A stretch of 64,000 nucleotides of DNA from Temnopleurus reevesii. Taxonomy: Eukaryota > Echinodermata > Echinoidea > Temnopleuroida > Temnopleuridae. The number at the start of each line of letters is the position of its first letter. Position 1 is the stretch's first letter. Shown here one piece after another: positions 48,132-58,987 of this stretch. Both the position numbers and the translations under genes were made by a program. Under the pieces are notes generated by a model. That model did no database searches, was not told the DNA's origin, and saw only the letters and a program-made list of their open reading frames with translations. Where the stretch lies: assembly GCA_036244855.1 (NCBI GenBank), contig BQKZ01001439.1, forward strand, positions 19,695 to 83,694, written 5' to 3'.

Positions 48132-48761
48132 TTGTGTTTTCTATCCTCGAATAGAAAAAAAACCCGTCGAGCTGTCAGTGTGCAGTATGTGCCAAATATA
48201 CATCGACTTGTATCCCTTTTATTGATTTTTTTACTTATAATGTATGACTGGGACAACGCAACGAAGATAGGTAAAAGTAAAGCTAAACGAGAATCCCGTT
48301 CAACGGTTTTCTTAAATTTATTCTCATGTCTTATTTTTGTTGTTGGTGTTTCCTTGTTTTGTGTTTCGATTACAATGTTTGTTGTACTTATACGTATGTT
48401 TTCATGCACTTTTATTGAAATGAGCTTTCGAAACATGAATGATTTTTTTTTTGAACTTTTTTGATCAAGTGAAAGTTTAGGTTTTAGGCTTGCCTATTTG
48501 TTTTAATGTCCTTGCCATTTCAAATGTGTAAACCCATCTTTTGACGCTTGGTAGAATATTACTTGGGTTTTAACATAAAACATTCAAAAGGTTACATCTT
48601 TTTTTTTCTCAACTGCTCATGTGCAAAACATTAATGCTGTGCATTTGTTATAGTTCATTTCTCATTCATAATTATACCAAGGTTGCGATGTTCCTTACTC
48701 GTTACTAAACCATGTTCATTAATACGACCATGCAGGCTACCATGATGACAATACGCGATAG

Positions 48762-48886
48762 GGGGCCTGTAACATAACATGAAATTACACGTATCATAAC
48801 TATTAATCGTAAGTCTTTGGCAAAACGTGCACCATCAAGATGCGATTGATGTTCAATTTATCGTATCTCTTTTCTGTTACAGGCCC
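48762..48886. mobile_element. MITE family M2, copy 3
   Basis: GGGGCCTGTAACATAACATG on the left and TTTTCTGTTACAGGCCC on the right, with GTATCATAAC and GATTGATGTTCAATTTATCG inside. Same size class as the copy at 10165. Confidence 0.85.
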
Positions 48887-49031
48887 AAAGTGTGAAAGAG
48901 GCATACCTTTGCGCATCAATGCTATAGTATTAGGTTGATTGATTGGATCACATGATCCCTTCATGTCATTGCGATCATCCTATCCGTTAGAAAACAAAAT
49001 CTCTGCTGACAGAATGACGTTTTAATTGCAG

Positions 49032-49217
49032 GATGCACTAAAGCTCTCTAGTCTGAAGTTCAACATTCATAAGATCATAGGATGTAACATCAATTCTTAT
49101 TTGGCCCTGAAGAGAGTTATGTTTATGATTTCAGTGAACCATTTCCAAGCTGATGGTATAAACAGTGTTGATTTCGGCATCCTAATGCCTAAAAGTGGTG
49201 ATAAAATCATGCCTTGA
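49032..49217 (+). CDS. Candidate terminal exon (E5), unidentified
   Basis: An acceptor CGTTTTAATTGCAG is followed by 61 open codons beginning DALKLSSLKFNIHKIIG and ending PKSGDKIMP, then TGA. AATAAA lies 64 bases after the stop (49281-49286). It starts in phase 0, compatible with E2 or E4 endings. The peptide has one cysteine, is rich in Ile, Lys and Met, and matches no family I know. Assignment to the same gene as E1-E2 is inference. Confidence 0.4.
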   Translation, partial: DALKLSSLKFNIHKIIGCNINSYLALKRVMFMISVNHFQADGINSVDFGILMPKSGDKIMP

Positions 49218-49280
49218 AGTGTGTCTCATTCATTTCCAATATAATGATGAGAATATTACTAATTAGAATGAACGCCCAAT

Positions 49281-49286
49281 AATAAA
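49281..49286 (+). promoter_or_regulatory. Possible poly(A) signal AATAAA
   Basis: AATAAA 64 bases downstream of the stop of E5. A T-rich stretch (GGTTGTTCTAAAATG) follows. Such hexamers are common in AT-rich DNA, so it supports E5 only modestly. Confidence 0.35.
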
Positions 49287-49985
49287 GGTTGTTCTAAAAT
49301 GAGCCAATTTCAATTAGCCCAGGCTGTAAAACAATAATTTTCGGGTATAGTTTACTAGATTTTAAATATCAACTCTCATATTTTAGGGGGTTTCATTTTC
49401 CAAGTCAACTATATAATTCCAGTTTGTTCGGATCCCTTTCCACAGCGGATCTACCGCCTGAATCATAATGAAAATTCTAAAATAAAATTTCATTTATAGA
49501 TGACTTATAAAATAGATAAATCTAACAGGGTTGACTTATGCATGATCCACATCGCATTTTTTCAATAATTTCGCATTCGGGATGTTCGGGCTCCTTTGAT
49601 CAGTGTTACGCCCATGCTCTTATATGAGTATTAATGTTCGTCTATCGTTTAATATTGTAGCTTGTGGATCCTGATTAGTGGAGGTGGATGAGAGTATCGA
49701 CCTGTAATCACATTAATGATAGTTCATGTTTTAATTTGATAATTACAGCGTCGCGATGTAAAACACTAACTTCATTAAAAGTTAATCATCCTTCGCCATG
49801 TGGTGTATTACAATTATCATTGTGTATGTTTAGTAAAGATGGTACGAGCTTGGCACTAATGAGACGAGTGTAGCCGTGTCTTCTTCATCCCACATTCATT
49901 TGTCCTTGCCTTTTCCTCACTTTAATTATAATCCCCTTTATATACTTCCTCAACCTAACACACACAAATACAAAAACCACAAACA
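49287..49985. other. Unannotated stretch
   Basis: Nothing recognised; AT-rich. Confidence 0.4.
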
Positions 49986-50025
49986 TAATTACAAACAAAC
50001 ACCCACAGCCATACACGCACACACT

Positions 50026-50056
<31 letters not shown>

Positions 50057-50072
50057 GCGCGCGCGCGCACAC
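49986..50072. repeat. (CA)n with (CG)n microsatellite
   Basis: CA-rich sequence from 49986 becomes a pure CA tract (50028-50055) and then GCGCGCGCGCGC before returning to CA. CA and CG alternation of this kind is prone to Z-DNA; that is general knowledge. Confidence 0.95.
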
Positions 50073-50690
50073 ATCAATTAACACCTACCCCTCCTTCTAA
50101 CTTCATCCCTCTATATTTCTTTTCCATTTTCCCTCGTTCCCATCCTTAAAACGCATGGACTTCTGAGTCCCTCAGATGTTGATTAAATAATATGTTTTAG
50201 TTATCTCAATATTTGACCAAAATGCCTGGTGTTTCATATACGGGCATTCAAACAACATAACCTGTGCTATTCACGAGTTGAAATAACATTAACGATGCAA
50301 GAATGTAAGTATTTTAAGTTTATTCATTAACACTGGCACCTTAGGGTGCATAATTTTCGCATTTGTGTTTGCAGTACACGTTTCACGAGTCAGTGTCATG
50401 GGCTTGGTTATCTGTTACGGTGCCTTGCTAAAAACAAACTCGATCAGAGAGAATGCATCACGTGTTAAGTTCAAATGCAGAAGAGAGAAGACAAATGTAA
50501 CCAAAGGCAGAGATAATTAACCGTACATTGATTTAGACGCAAACCGCGCAAACCATCCCAATGCTTTTTCAGGAAGCTTTCTTAATGTCAGCTTTACCCA
50601 CGACCAGTATCACTTACGTGAATCCCTTTAGCGGATGACGCAAAAGAATCAGCAAATTCTGCGTGTTTTGTGACTCCACAGGCCCAACGT
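50073..50690. other. Unannotated stretch
   Basis: No gene recognised. Confidence 0.4.
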
Positions 50691-50995
50691 GTAGGAGGAA
50701 CAGATAAATGTGTTAAGCCTGCGTCACACCTTTGCGTTTTTAGCCTGCGTCGGCCTAGCGTTTTTGTAAATTAAAAACGCTCCCTTGATGGACAACATAC
50801 GCAGATCAGACGGTGGACTGACGTTCGGCTTGCGCTCTACTAGCGTACGACGAGCGTCAGTCCTTCGTATGACCTGCGTCTTTGTGCGTCAACGGAGTAT
50901 TTTTAATTTCCAAAAACGCTGAGCCGACGCAGGCTAAAAACGCAAGGATGTGTCGCAGGCTTAAAGAGGAAGTGTTCAATTTCACAGATAACAAT
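50691..50995. repeat. Tandem duplicated segment, copy A (ends at N)
   Basis: From GTAGGAGGAACAGATAAATG to TTTCACAGATAACAAT the sequence recurs at 51124-51428 with constant offset 433 at both ends and a few substitutions or compensating small indels. Copy A stops at the isolated N (50996). It contains a complete P1 fold-back. Confidence 0.9.
50713..50964. mobile_element. Fold-back element P1, copy 6 (TTAA-flanked)
   Basis: TTAAGCCTGCGTCACACC at the left and GTGTCGCAGGCTTAA at the right, so TTAA lies on both sides. Arms continue through GCCTGCGTCGGCCTAGCG / CGCTGAGCCGACGCAGGC and CAGACGGTGGACTGACG / CGTCAGTCC. TTAA target duplications are typical of piggyBac-like and Kolobok-like elements. Confidence 0.9.
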
Positions 50996-50996
50996 N

Positions 50997-51102
50997 GGAT
51001 CTGAGTAAAGTCGCAAAAAGTGACACTATAATGACACACTGGTGAGTATATCAATGAAAATACTCAACTGTGTGTCATTATAGTGTCATGTTACTCAAAT
51101 CT
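50997..51102. repeat. Short inverted repeat between the P1 copies
   Basis: GATCTGAGTAAAG and TGACACTATAATGACACA are mirrored by TGTGTCATTATAGTGTCATG and TTACTCAAATC, with a loop near 51040-51062. It is a small fold-back element starting right after the isolated N. Confidence 0.75.
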
Positions 51103-51123
51103 GTGAGTTCATGTTTTTTGTGT

Positions 51124-51428
51124 GTAGGAGGAAGAGATTAATGTGTTAAGCCTGCGTCACACCTTTGCGTTTTAGCCTGCATCGGCCTAGCGTTTTGGGG
51201 GAATTAAAAATGCTCCCTTGACGGACAGCATACGCAGATCAGACGGTGGACTGACGTTCGGCTTGCGCTCTACTAGCGTACGACGAGCGTCAGTCCTTCG
51301 TATGACATGCGTCTTTGTGCGTCAACGGAGTGTTTTTAATTTCCAAAAACGCTGAGCCGACGCAGGCTAAAAACGCAAGGATGTGTCGCAGGCTTAAAGA
51401 GGAAGTGTTCAATTTCACAGATAACAAT
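51124..51428. repeat. Tandem duplicated segment, copy B
   Basis: Second copy of 50691-50995. It continues on the right into GATCGAAATGAAAATGAG, so it carries the true right flank. Confidence 0.9.
51146..51397. mobile_element. Fold-back element P1, copy 7 (TTAA-flanked)
   Basis: Same ends as copy 6, with the same inner arms and several private differences (TTTTAGCCTGCATCGG and GCGTTTTGGGGGAATT near the left end). The 120-codon open frame at 51315-51677 begins inside this element and is not supported as a gene. Confidence 0.9.
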
Positions 51429-52747
51429 GATCGAAATGAAAATGAGATTACCAATGAATGTAATTTGATAGAGCGGACGTTGATTGTAACAAATTACAAA
51501 AATTGTAACCAACAGGCCTTACAAAATAATATCAGTTATATTAATTCAGCCCATTGTATGGCAAGCACAGCAAACCGAATAAGCGTTCACAGCTATACAT
51601 TATCGAAGTACCCAAGGTTGTTTTCCGAAAGGCTTTGTTATCAATTTGTACAGCTGTACATAGTCAGAAAAAAATAATTGTTAGAAATATAGAGAATGAT
51701 AGTAATAACAAGAACAATTTGACTTAAGGCACGATATCCAGGCGAAAATCACACGGAAATGTAAATAAGTTACTAAAAGCTGCTGGGATATTTATTTTCT
51801 TACACAAGATTTGAACGTGAGAAAAATATAAACCCTTATTCTCTTTCTCTATTTTTCTTTCCCCCTCTCTCCCTCTTTTTTTAGCTAAAAAAGGATTGGT
51901 AAACAGTGTCAGGAGAATATAATTAATGCTGCTTCTTATGAAGATTGACAACTAATTAATCACATTCCTGGTAAGTATTGGACAATTAATTATGAATTTG
52001 TGTAAAGATTGGTCAGAAGCACATGGCGAATGGGTCGATATAAAATCATTGATACATCATACACACAGGACATATGAAGGTAAATACAATTACCACAATA
52101 AGAAATCCTCCCTATCCTGTCCATCATAAAACACAAGTACAATATAAAGTTCTATCAACATTCTTAGACATATTACATAAATCGAATCCAAGTTAATACA
52201 TAAAGAGATATAATACACAGGTATGAATTATGTAATCAGATATAAGTTTATTCCCCATGCAAAAAAGGGCACATAAAACAATGAAATGGTGCAAATGGAT
52301 TTGATCTGTGATGGGATCGTCGTTGGGAGGGGGTGACCAGTGAGCAGGACCGGTCGACCATTCAATTAACATCTATCAGAATGGGTTCGTTTGGTGATGT
52401 TTGACATATAAAAGCAAAATATGGAGATTGAGCGTCTTTGTGTAGCTTATGGTGACATTTTGCTTTTGAGCGAGCGGATCGAGCGAGAGGAATTACTTTT
52501 GATACCCATTATTTACAAAACTTTCTGCATTTGTTGTATTTCTCACGTGTCATTTTAAGGCCTGAGTGTAAACGGATGATGAATGCATAGTCCAAGGGAC
52601 CGAAGCGAGTGAGGAAATTATGACAATTCTATCACTTTCGAAGTCATTTTACTCAAAAAGTTTGAGAATATATTTTTAGCCCCTTCTAATAAATAGCCTT
52701 AAGCTAATTCAATTCCTGAATGTAAACGGATCATAATGAATGATAAT
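51429..52747. other. Unannotated stretch
   Basis: No gene supported. CATTCCTG|GTAAGT at 51972 is a good donor but stops precede it in all frames. TGTAAACGGATGATGAATG and TGTAAACGGATCATAATGAATG near 52567 and 52721 are short related motifs. Confidence 0.35.
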
Positions 52748-52880
52748 GGCCCTATAACATTAAAGATGCAATTAAACTTTCAATAAGTATTAATCATAAG
52801 TCTATATGGCAAAATGTGTACCGAAGGAATACGATTAATTGTAAAAAAATCAATCGTATCGCATATGTTTCAGACCCCTA
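52748..52880. mobile_element. MITE family M2, copy 4 (diverged)
   Basis: GGCCCTATAACATTAAAGAT at the left and GCATATGTTTCAGACCCC at the right, with interior GTCTATATGGCAAAATGTG and ACGATTAATTG...CAATCGTATC blocks as in the other M2 members. Confidence 0.75.
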
Positions 52881-54685
52881 GTATGAGGTACACCTATTAC
52901 ATAAAGAGGTGAGCGGTCCTTTGTAGTTTTATGGAAGAGGTGAATGGAGCTGTGTTTTCCATTTCCGAGCTTGTAACTTGATTTTATCAGGTCTTAGTGC
53001 TTCTTGAAGTAAGAAAGTAGATTGCGTTTTCTTTTATGGGGGAAAAGACATGAAAAATTACGAGGAGAATAAATGAAGTTATACATCATCTGACATAAGC
53101 CAGCTTCTCGTTGGCCAGCAAACAAGATGATAAAACGCTTCATAAAATGTGTAAAATAAACAATGGAAAATATATTGATTTAACATACTAGTAGTAGGGA
53201 ATGGTGCATGGCATCTATAGCATTGGGACCACGCTGGCGAGCACACGACTCACATTTTCAGACTTAATGAATGAATATACAAAGAACATGGCTGGATGTG
53301 TCGAGACAACCATCTGATACGTCAAGATATAAAGCAGACATGCAAGTCAAAGACAAACAATCTTTATTTTCGGGAGGGACATTAATCAATTCCAGGAACA
53401 TATTCAATCGGAAGATATGTAATGAGCAATCTTTTATATAGCAACCTTTCTAGAAATTCAAACAAACCCAGAAAAGGTAATCTTCAACTCTTGCTAATAT
53501 TTATCATTAAAGATGGCCGTGTGAGCATGATGTAATACAATTTTTCACATTTTACTAATTTCCTATTCTATTTCCCTCAATAGCTGTGAAAATAGAAGTC
53601 ACTGCGAGCTATGTTCACATCTTACTAAGATAACATCAATATAAATAGACGTCATTTGCTTCGATTGCCTATATATAAGTTGATTGTTTGTTCTCTAACA
53701 GAGGAAGTACGAAGTTACGCCTGTTCAATTTTGCCTGTTTTGTTAGTTATTACTTGTCAGTTGTAATATTTTGGAATAAGATGGAGTGAATTGTTGATAA
53801 CACATGCTGTGATATACTATTTTGATAAGTGCATATACCTTTTCATAATCTTTAGTATCCACGTCATCTTCGAAATTCTAAAAGCGTTTTCTATTTTGAT
53901 CATCATCATTAAATAACTAAGACTGAATTAGACTCTAGCGGATCGCGTCAACACACATTGCGAAATGTGGTCCATGAAAGAGCGAAAATAAATAACTGTA
54001 ATTCGTGTCGATCTATAACAAAAATATTTCGAAGCTCATTCGGCAGGATTTAGTGATCGAACCAAGATCGATCGCACGATGATCATAAATCTGTCATCGA
54101 AGCAGCCGACATTTCAATACGGCAGAAGCTTCGAAAATTCCTCCTCCCGCCAATTGGAGCGCAGTGAAAGGGACACAGTCACTTGCTAGAAATGCCATGA
54201 AAAACTTTAGTCACACCATATGTGAACGTGAGTAAACTTCAAAGGGAAAACAAATGCCATCAAGATAAATTCCCAATTGCCTTCTTTGGGGCTTGGTGTA
54301 TGCAACGAAATGTATTAGATAACAGAATTAATGCAGGACAAAGTGCAAGATATAGAGTGTTATGGGAGAGAGATAATAAAGGCTTTCATGATCATGTTAC
54401 CCCGCTGAGAAAGATGCAAAGCTTTGGGACAAAAAAGGTCGGGATTGTTGATGCCTGCAAAAGACAGTTGTCCTTGAGTTAAAAGCAATCGTATTTCTAA
54501 GAAAAAGGAACTAAAGTGGAGCATGAATACGAAGGGTTTTGTAGCCAGTTGATTAGATATGGTATTTTGGTGTATTTTGCATGGCTCTAGGGATGGAATT
54601 TCTTCTCATTAATCAAATGAGGATATCATGTCATTGACATTGTAAAAGCAAACGAAGTCTCATTCTCACATTTATTTCACTGCAG
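52881..54685. other. Unannotated stretch
   Basis: Nothing certain. The 86-codon frame at 54222-54482 includes CMQRNVLDNRINAGQSARY and stays open from a GTGAAC|GTGAGT donor-like site; it lacks an acceptor and is not called. Confidence 0.35.
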
Positions 54686-54786
54686 CCTTCGGGCCATTCA
54701 TCGATATGCGTTATGGATGCCTGCCCCGCACTTATCAAATCTATTTTCTTTTCTGATGAAGCACAGAAACATAAAGCTAGAAACTA
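54686..54786 (+). CDS. Candidate terminal exon, unidentified
   Basis: A strong acceptor CATTTATTTCACTGCAG precedes a locally GC-rich block. The phase-0 frame reads PSGHSSICVMDACPALIKS and ends QKHKARN then TAA. AATAAA lies about 40 bases downstream (54827-54832). A second frame (phase 2) is open slightly longer, so the frame is not certain. No family recognised. Whether it belongs with E5 or with another gene is unknown. Confidence 0.25.
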
Positions 54787-56089
54787 ACCGATTGTGACTA
54801 ACAGTGGTGATTAACAATTACAATTTAATAAAAGTATTTGATCAGGTGTATCATCACCAAAAAAAAAACCACTCATGTACAACAACATTTAATTCAAGCG
54901 CTATGGCCAGGTCACACGGCCACCGTACCGGGTATGAAATATTCAGTTCGATTAAAGTACATATATCATCATGCATCCGTGTATCAAGTGCCCGAATGAA
55001 TAATGAATACATGTATATAGATGCATGTCTCATTACTCAATCTATCCCTATTTTCCTCTCTCTAGTTCGCTGTCACAAAATTATGACTGGAGAGCAATTT
55101 TCTGTATTTTTTCTTTCAAGTACTTGAATGTTGTATCACTCCTTGTAGTGCATGTTCAGTATTCCGTATTTTGATACATAAATGCACGATCAAAATGAAT
55201 CGCTAAATATTTTATGATGAACAGCTATTTTTTTTGGACTGATGCGTAGGCCATACTGGACCCGGTTACTAATGCAGCCCTGTCTACAGCTACAAATATT
55301 TGAGAAACTAGTATCAACTGTTCTGTTAAATTATAAAGCGCTATGGTACTGTTTGTTTTAGTGCTATAGCAATTACAAACAAAGAAGTTTAAATCAAAAG
55401 TAGTAGATTTTGGAATACGTTGTCAACCTTTTCCAAATGTGTGCAGAACACATATTTTATGTGATGAATAATTCTTTAAAGATAAGCAGCTTAGTTACAA
55501 AAATGACATTCTTTTCGATTGTTCTGCTAATACCTTTGTAATTGAAATTGGCATCGATTATAGTATTGGATTTTCAAACGTATTGTGAAATATTCAGTTT
55601 CCTTTATGAATCATAATTCATATTTCAATTCGTGTTCAGTTCTAATATTCGGGAAAAAGCCAGATTTGATGGCGGCACGTGCATGCATCTGTTTTCTTTT
55701 TTTAATCCAATCTCAGTGATTAGATATTGATTCAGAATTGATGGGAGAAACAGTTTGTCGCTGATGAGAATAGGACTCATACATTATTTTCTTGTATATG
55801 ATTGGGATTTGACTCCCTATCGAACATCGAACAAAGTGGGGTGCGATGCTAGGAGCGTTTTTACCCTTCACATGTTTTGAATGGTTGTGTATATTAACAA
55901 AACCTACAATAAAAATTAAAGTTTGACTCTATGTTTAGAGAAAGACCAACGTCATTCTGGTGGATAGAAGTTGAAAAAAGATGTAACCTAATGTATGTCT
56001 CAGCTGTTGTGATCACGAATGACAAATAATCATAACAAAATAATCATATATTTGAGCTGATTTACTTTCAGCTTGCAAGGTTATTGGAG
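54787..56089. other. Unannotated AT-rich stretch
   Basis: No gene supported; the 107-codon frame at 54804-55127 is AT-rich and without splice signals. Confidence 0.35.
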
Positions 56090-56192
56090 ACAATACTGTC
56101 CCACCGTCCCTAATCCCGTCCAGTCATAATTAACTTACCCGCTGAATTAATACCGTATTTGAATATTAAATAAACTGAACTGAACTGAACTG
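56090..56192 (+). mobile_element. Retroelement 3' tail (CTGAA repeats)
   Basis: GAGACAATACTGTCCCACC, AATTAATACCGTATTTGAAT and ATTAAATAAACTGAACTGAA. The final CTGAA tandem matches the tail at about 9880-9903. Only the 3' end is seen. Confidence 0.5.
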
Positions 56193-57962
56193 ATGATTCA
56201 TGATGTAATTATCGATAATTCTTTCTTGGTATAGAGTTATGGCTCAAGAGCAAAGAGCGATAGCTTCTGTCGCCCCTCTCATCTTGAGTTCCACTGTAAT
56301 TTGGGTTTATATCATTAGCATTGTCCGGTGACATCTGCTTGTTATAGAGATCTATTAGGGTGATAATCGACATTAGTTTAAGCCTACGGGTGAAAATGGG
56401 AAAAAAGCGCAATAGGTTAGGGGTGTAATACAAGTTTGTGATGGTCAAGTTTTTTTAAGGAAATCAACGCCACGTGTGACATCCAAATCGAAACTTTCTT
56501 TTTTTGGGGGAAGTAAACGAGTCAGAACTACCTCTTATACCAGCCCTGTCTTATACCCCCCCCCCCCCTCTTCACGTTCTTGATATTTGCGTTGTAATAC
56601 CAATCTCTAATAAGAAAGAACAAGTAATTGCTTCAATTGCAGTTTGACAAGCTAATACACCTATATGTATCGATGAATGAAGAGTGATTTATTTCGCCGA
56701 AAGAAAATATTTAGATGGACTAGATATGCTCATCTACGCCTTTTAAAAACTTAAAAAGCATACAGTGTTAGCCTTCGATAGAGCTTGAGGCTAGAGCAAT
56801 GACGAGATGAATGACGATAATGGCTACGTATATCAATGACAACGTAATACATTAAAAGTTTGGGAACTTATATTAAAAGTAGGTCGGAGGCAAGCATGCT
56901 CTGTAAGAATTAATGCATTTGTTTGCCTATCATCAATTAATCATTTTTTTACATCTTTTGTATTTCATCGCTTCTTTTACTCAAGGCTATTCCGTCAAAC
57001 AGTTTTTATGTAAAAGGTATTCTCTTAAAAAGTTTGACCAAAGAATGCCCTAAACTGGGAAATTTACTCTCCACACAATCATTGGTTTAGATATTCCTAT
57101 TCTTGGTGGAAGTATGAAATTCATCAAATCGTTTTCAGGACAGTATATTTCCCAAGTGTTAAAGATTGCCATATAAACAAGTTCTAAATAGTAGATATCT
57201 ACAAATATCGGATGTAAAACTGTTATCAGTTTGGCAATGCAAGTTGTGTCGTGCAAGTATCTGGTGCTGTCAGTGGCAAATGGACATGATGAATGAAAAT
57301 AATTAATATTAAAGCAGATGTCATAGAGATTAAGGAGAATCGGAAGCTTTTCTCCGTCGCATATCCATTCAAAGACTGTCGTAATAGAGTGCGCGCGAAT
57401 TACAGCAAAGTTTAAGAATTTTCTCTGGTCTTATGTTGCAAGGTCATTTACTCTGGTAAACTGGTCTAAAATTAACTCTTTTTGTGGGAAATACAGAACA
57501 AACGGAAACAAGCTAATCTTTTTTTAATACAAAATCTTTTTCTTTCTCTCTCTTGCTGAGTTGGTACCGAAAAATACATTTTAAAGGTGGATTGGGGGAG
57601 TGCACTTCCCCTGTCTACCTTGGAGGCCATTGTAAATGGGTATATAACGTGTTCATATATCAAAGTCGGTGGAGTAAATACAATAATGTTACCCCTCCCA
57701 TAACATTTAGTGGGGGAGTTTCCGGTAACAAAATTTACAGGACATGTTTATCAACTTCATGGCTAGTTTGTGCATAAGCATAATAATCCAATATTGCATT
57801 AGTGAATAAACTATAATTACATAAAAATATAACTTTTCAAAAGTCACAATGGTGAATTTGTTTTTTTTAAGACCCGAAAATGAGATTTCAAGTAAAGCTA
57901 AAAGGTAATTGTTTAATTCATACGAGAAGATTTTCGTCTGTTACAATATTTTCTCCCAGTAT
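56193..57962. other. Unannotated stretch
   Basis: A poly-C run is at about 56558-56568. Small open frames on both strands have no support as genes. Confidence 0.35.
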
Positions 57963-58480
57963 TAAAGCCCAAGTATAGTTTTGGTAAAGATTAAGAAATG
58001 TGGATATTTAGGATATTTACCATGACATATAACTTCTATACAAATTTTAAGACCATATAGCATATTTTTCTACGAGCTAATTCTTTTGAAAATTTGAATT
58101 TGACCGTTAAATTGTATTTAGCGCACTCTCTTGGTTATGACAATATTTTGCTTCTTATCGGGCATATACAAAATTATTTCCAAGATTTGATTAAAGCATG
58201 ATAAAAAAGAATACATAAATAATAAATTCTGAAAATTTCATCCATTTATGTGCATGAAAAGTTGTCCTTTATTCATGAAGAAAATACTGAATTAGCGTCG
58301 GGGGACACGACGCTGAAATATTTTGCACATTTTAGGTTATAACTTTTCCAAAACTTGTTCATTTTTCGCACAATCTTTTGTACAACATGTTCATGATATC
58401 ATGTTTCATTTTATATAGATTTGAAGACAAAATGTGGCGATAAAAATATTCGCTTTTACCAAAACTGTACTTGGGCTTTA
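57963..58480 (-). mobile_element. MITE family M3, copy 2 (opposite orientation)
   Basis: TAAAGCCCAAGTATAGTTTT at the left and AAAACTGTACTTGGGCTTTA at the right. Its TTTGACCGTTAAATTGTATT and TTTAGCGCACTC blocks are the reverse complement of the GGGCGCTAAATATGATTTAA region in the copy at 41735. It carries an extra 120 bp or so. The right end adds AAG after TTTA, giving TTAA-like borders. Confidence 0.8.
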
Positions 58481-58861
58481 AGCAAACGACAGTATCCTAA
58501 TTCAGCGTGAATTCTATAAAGAAAAACATGCTTCTAAATAAAGAAGAGGTATTTGTTGCCACAGCAAAAATATTTGCAAAATCATGAAGTCCCGTTTGTT
58601 TATCACATCCACTCCTCTCTTACTTTGAAAGGTCACAGTCAGTATCAGCTGTAATATATCAGGAATGTAAAGGTCGGAATGTATCATGGGAGAAAATATA
58701 ATGTTATAGATGAATGGAGAGTCAATCGATTTTGTCCTTGTAAAGTAATCTTCGTCTTGATCTGTGACTAAAATCAATTAGTACACCTGTTGTAAGCACG
58801 TGTTAGCGAGCGCACATAGAAACACAAAGCACTGGCAGTAACTCAATCCCCGCGCACTTAC
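58481..58861. other. Unannotated stretch
   Basis: AT-rich up to 58790, then CpG-rich. The 87-codon minus frame at 58514-58777 has no splice support. Confidence 0.35.
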
Positions 58862-58987
58862 GAGCGAACGGCAAGCGGTTTTGATCGCGATGCCTTCCAC
58901 GAACTGTCTCGATCCGATGTCTATCATATACGGCCGACGACTGGCGGAGACACGGTCGCCGCGGTATGTTCTCCGCTTATAGTTGTT
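58862..58987 (-). CDS. GC-rich candidate coding exon, strand not settled
   Basis: A CpG-rich island in AT-rich DNA. On the minus strand an acceptor CATCAACTTTCCCCAAG opens 42 codons (start NNYKRRTYRGDRVSASRR, end GIAIKTACRSL) and closes at a consensus donor CTC|GTAAGT. The plus strand is open in the exactly antisense register (TASGFDRDAFHELSRSDVYH, RPTTGGDTVAA) up to GCG|GTATGT at 58974/58975. The CpG and GC rise strongly suggests function. The minus splice sites are better; the plus peptide is at least as natural. No family recognised. A promoter or first exon is an alternative. Confidence 0.4.

Noticed and set aside
51315..51677. 120-codon plus frame
   Set aside because: It starts inside P1 copy 7 and continues into AT-rich sequence without splice sites or codon bias.
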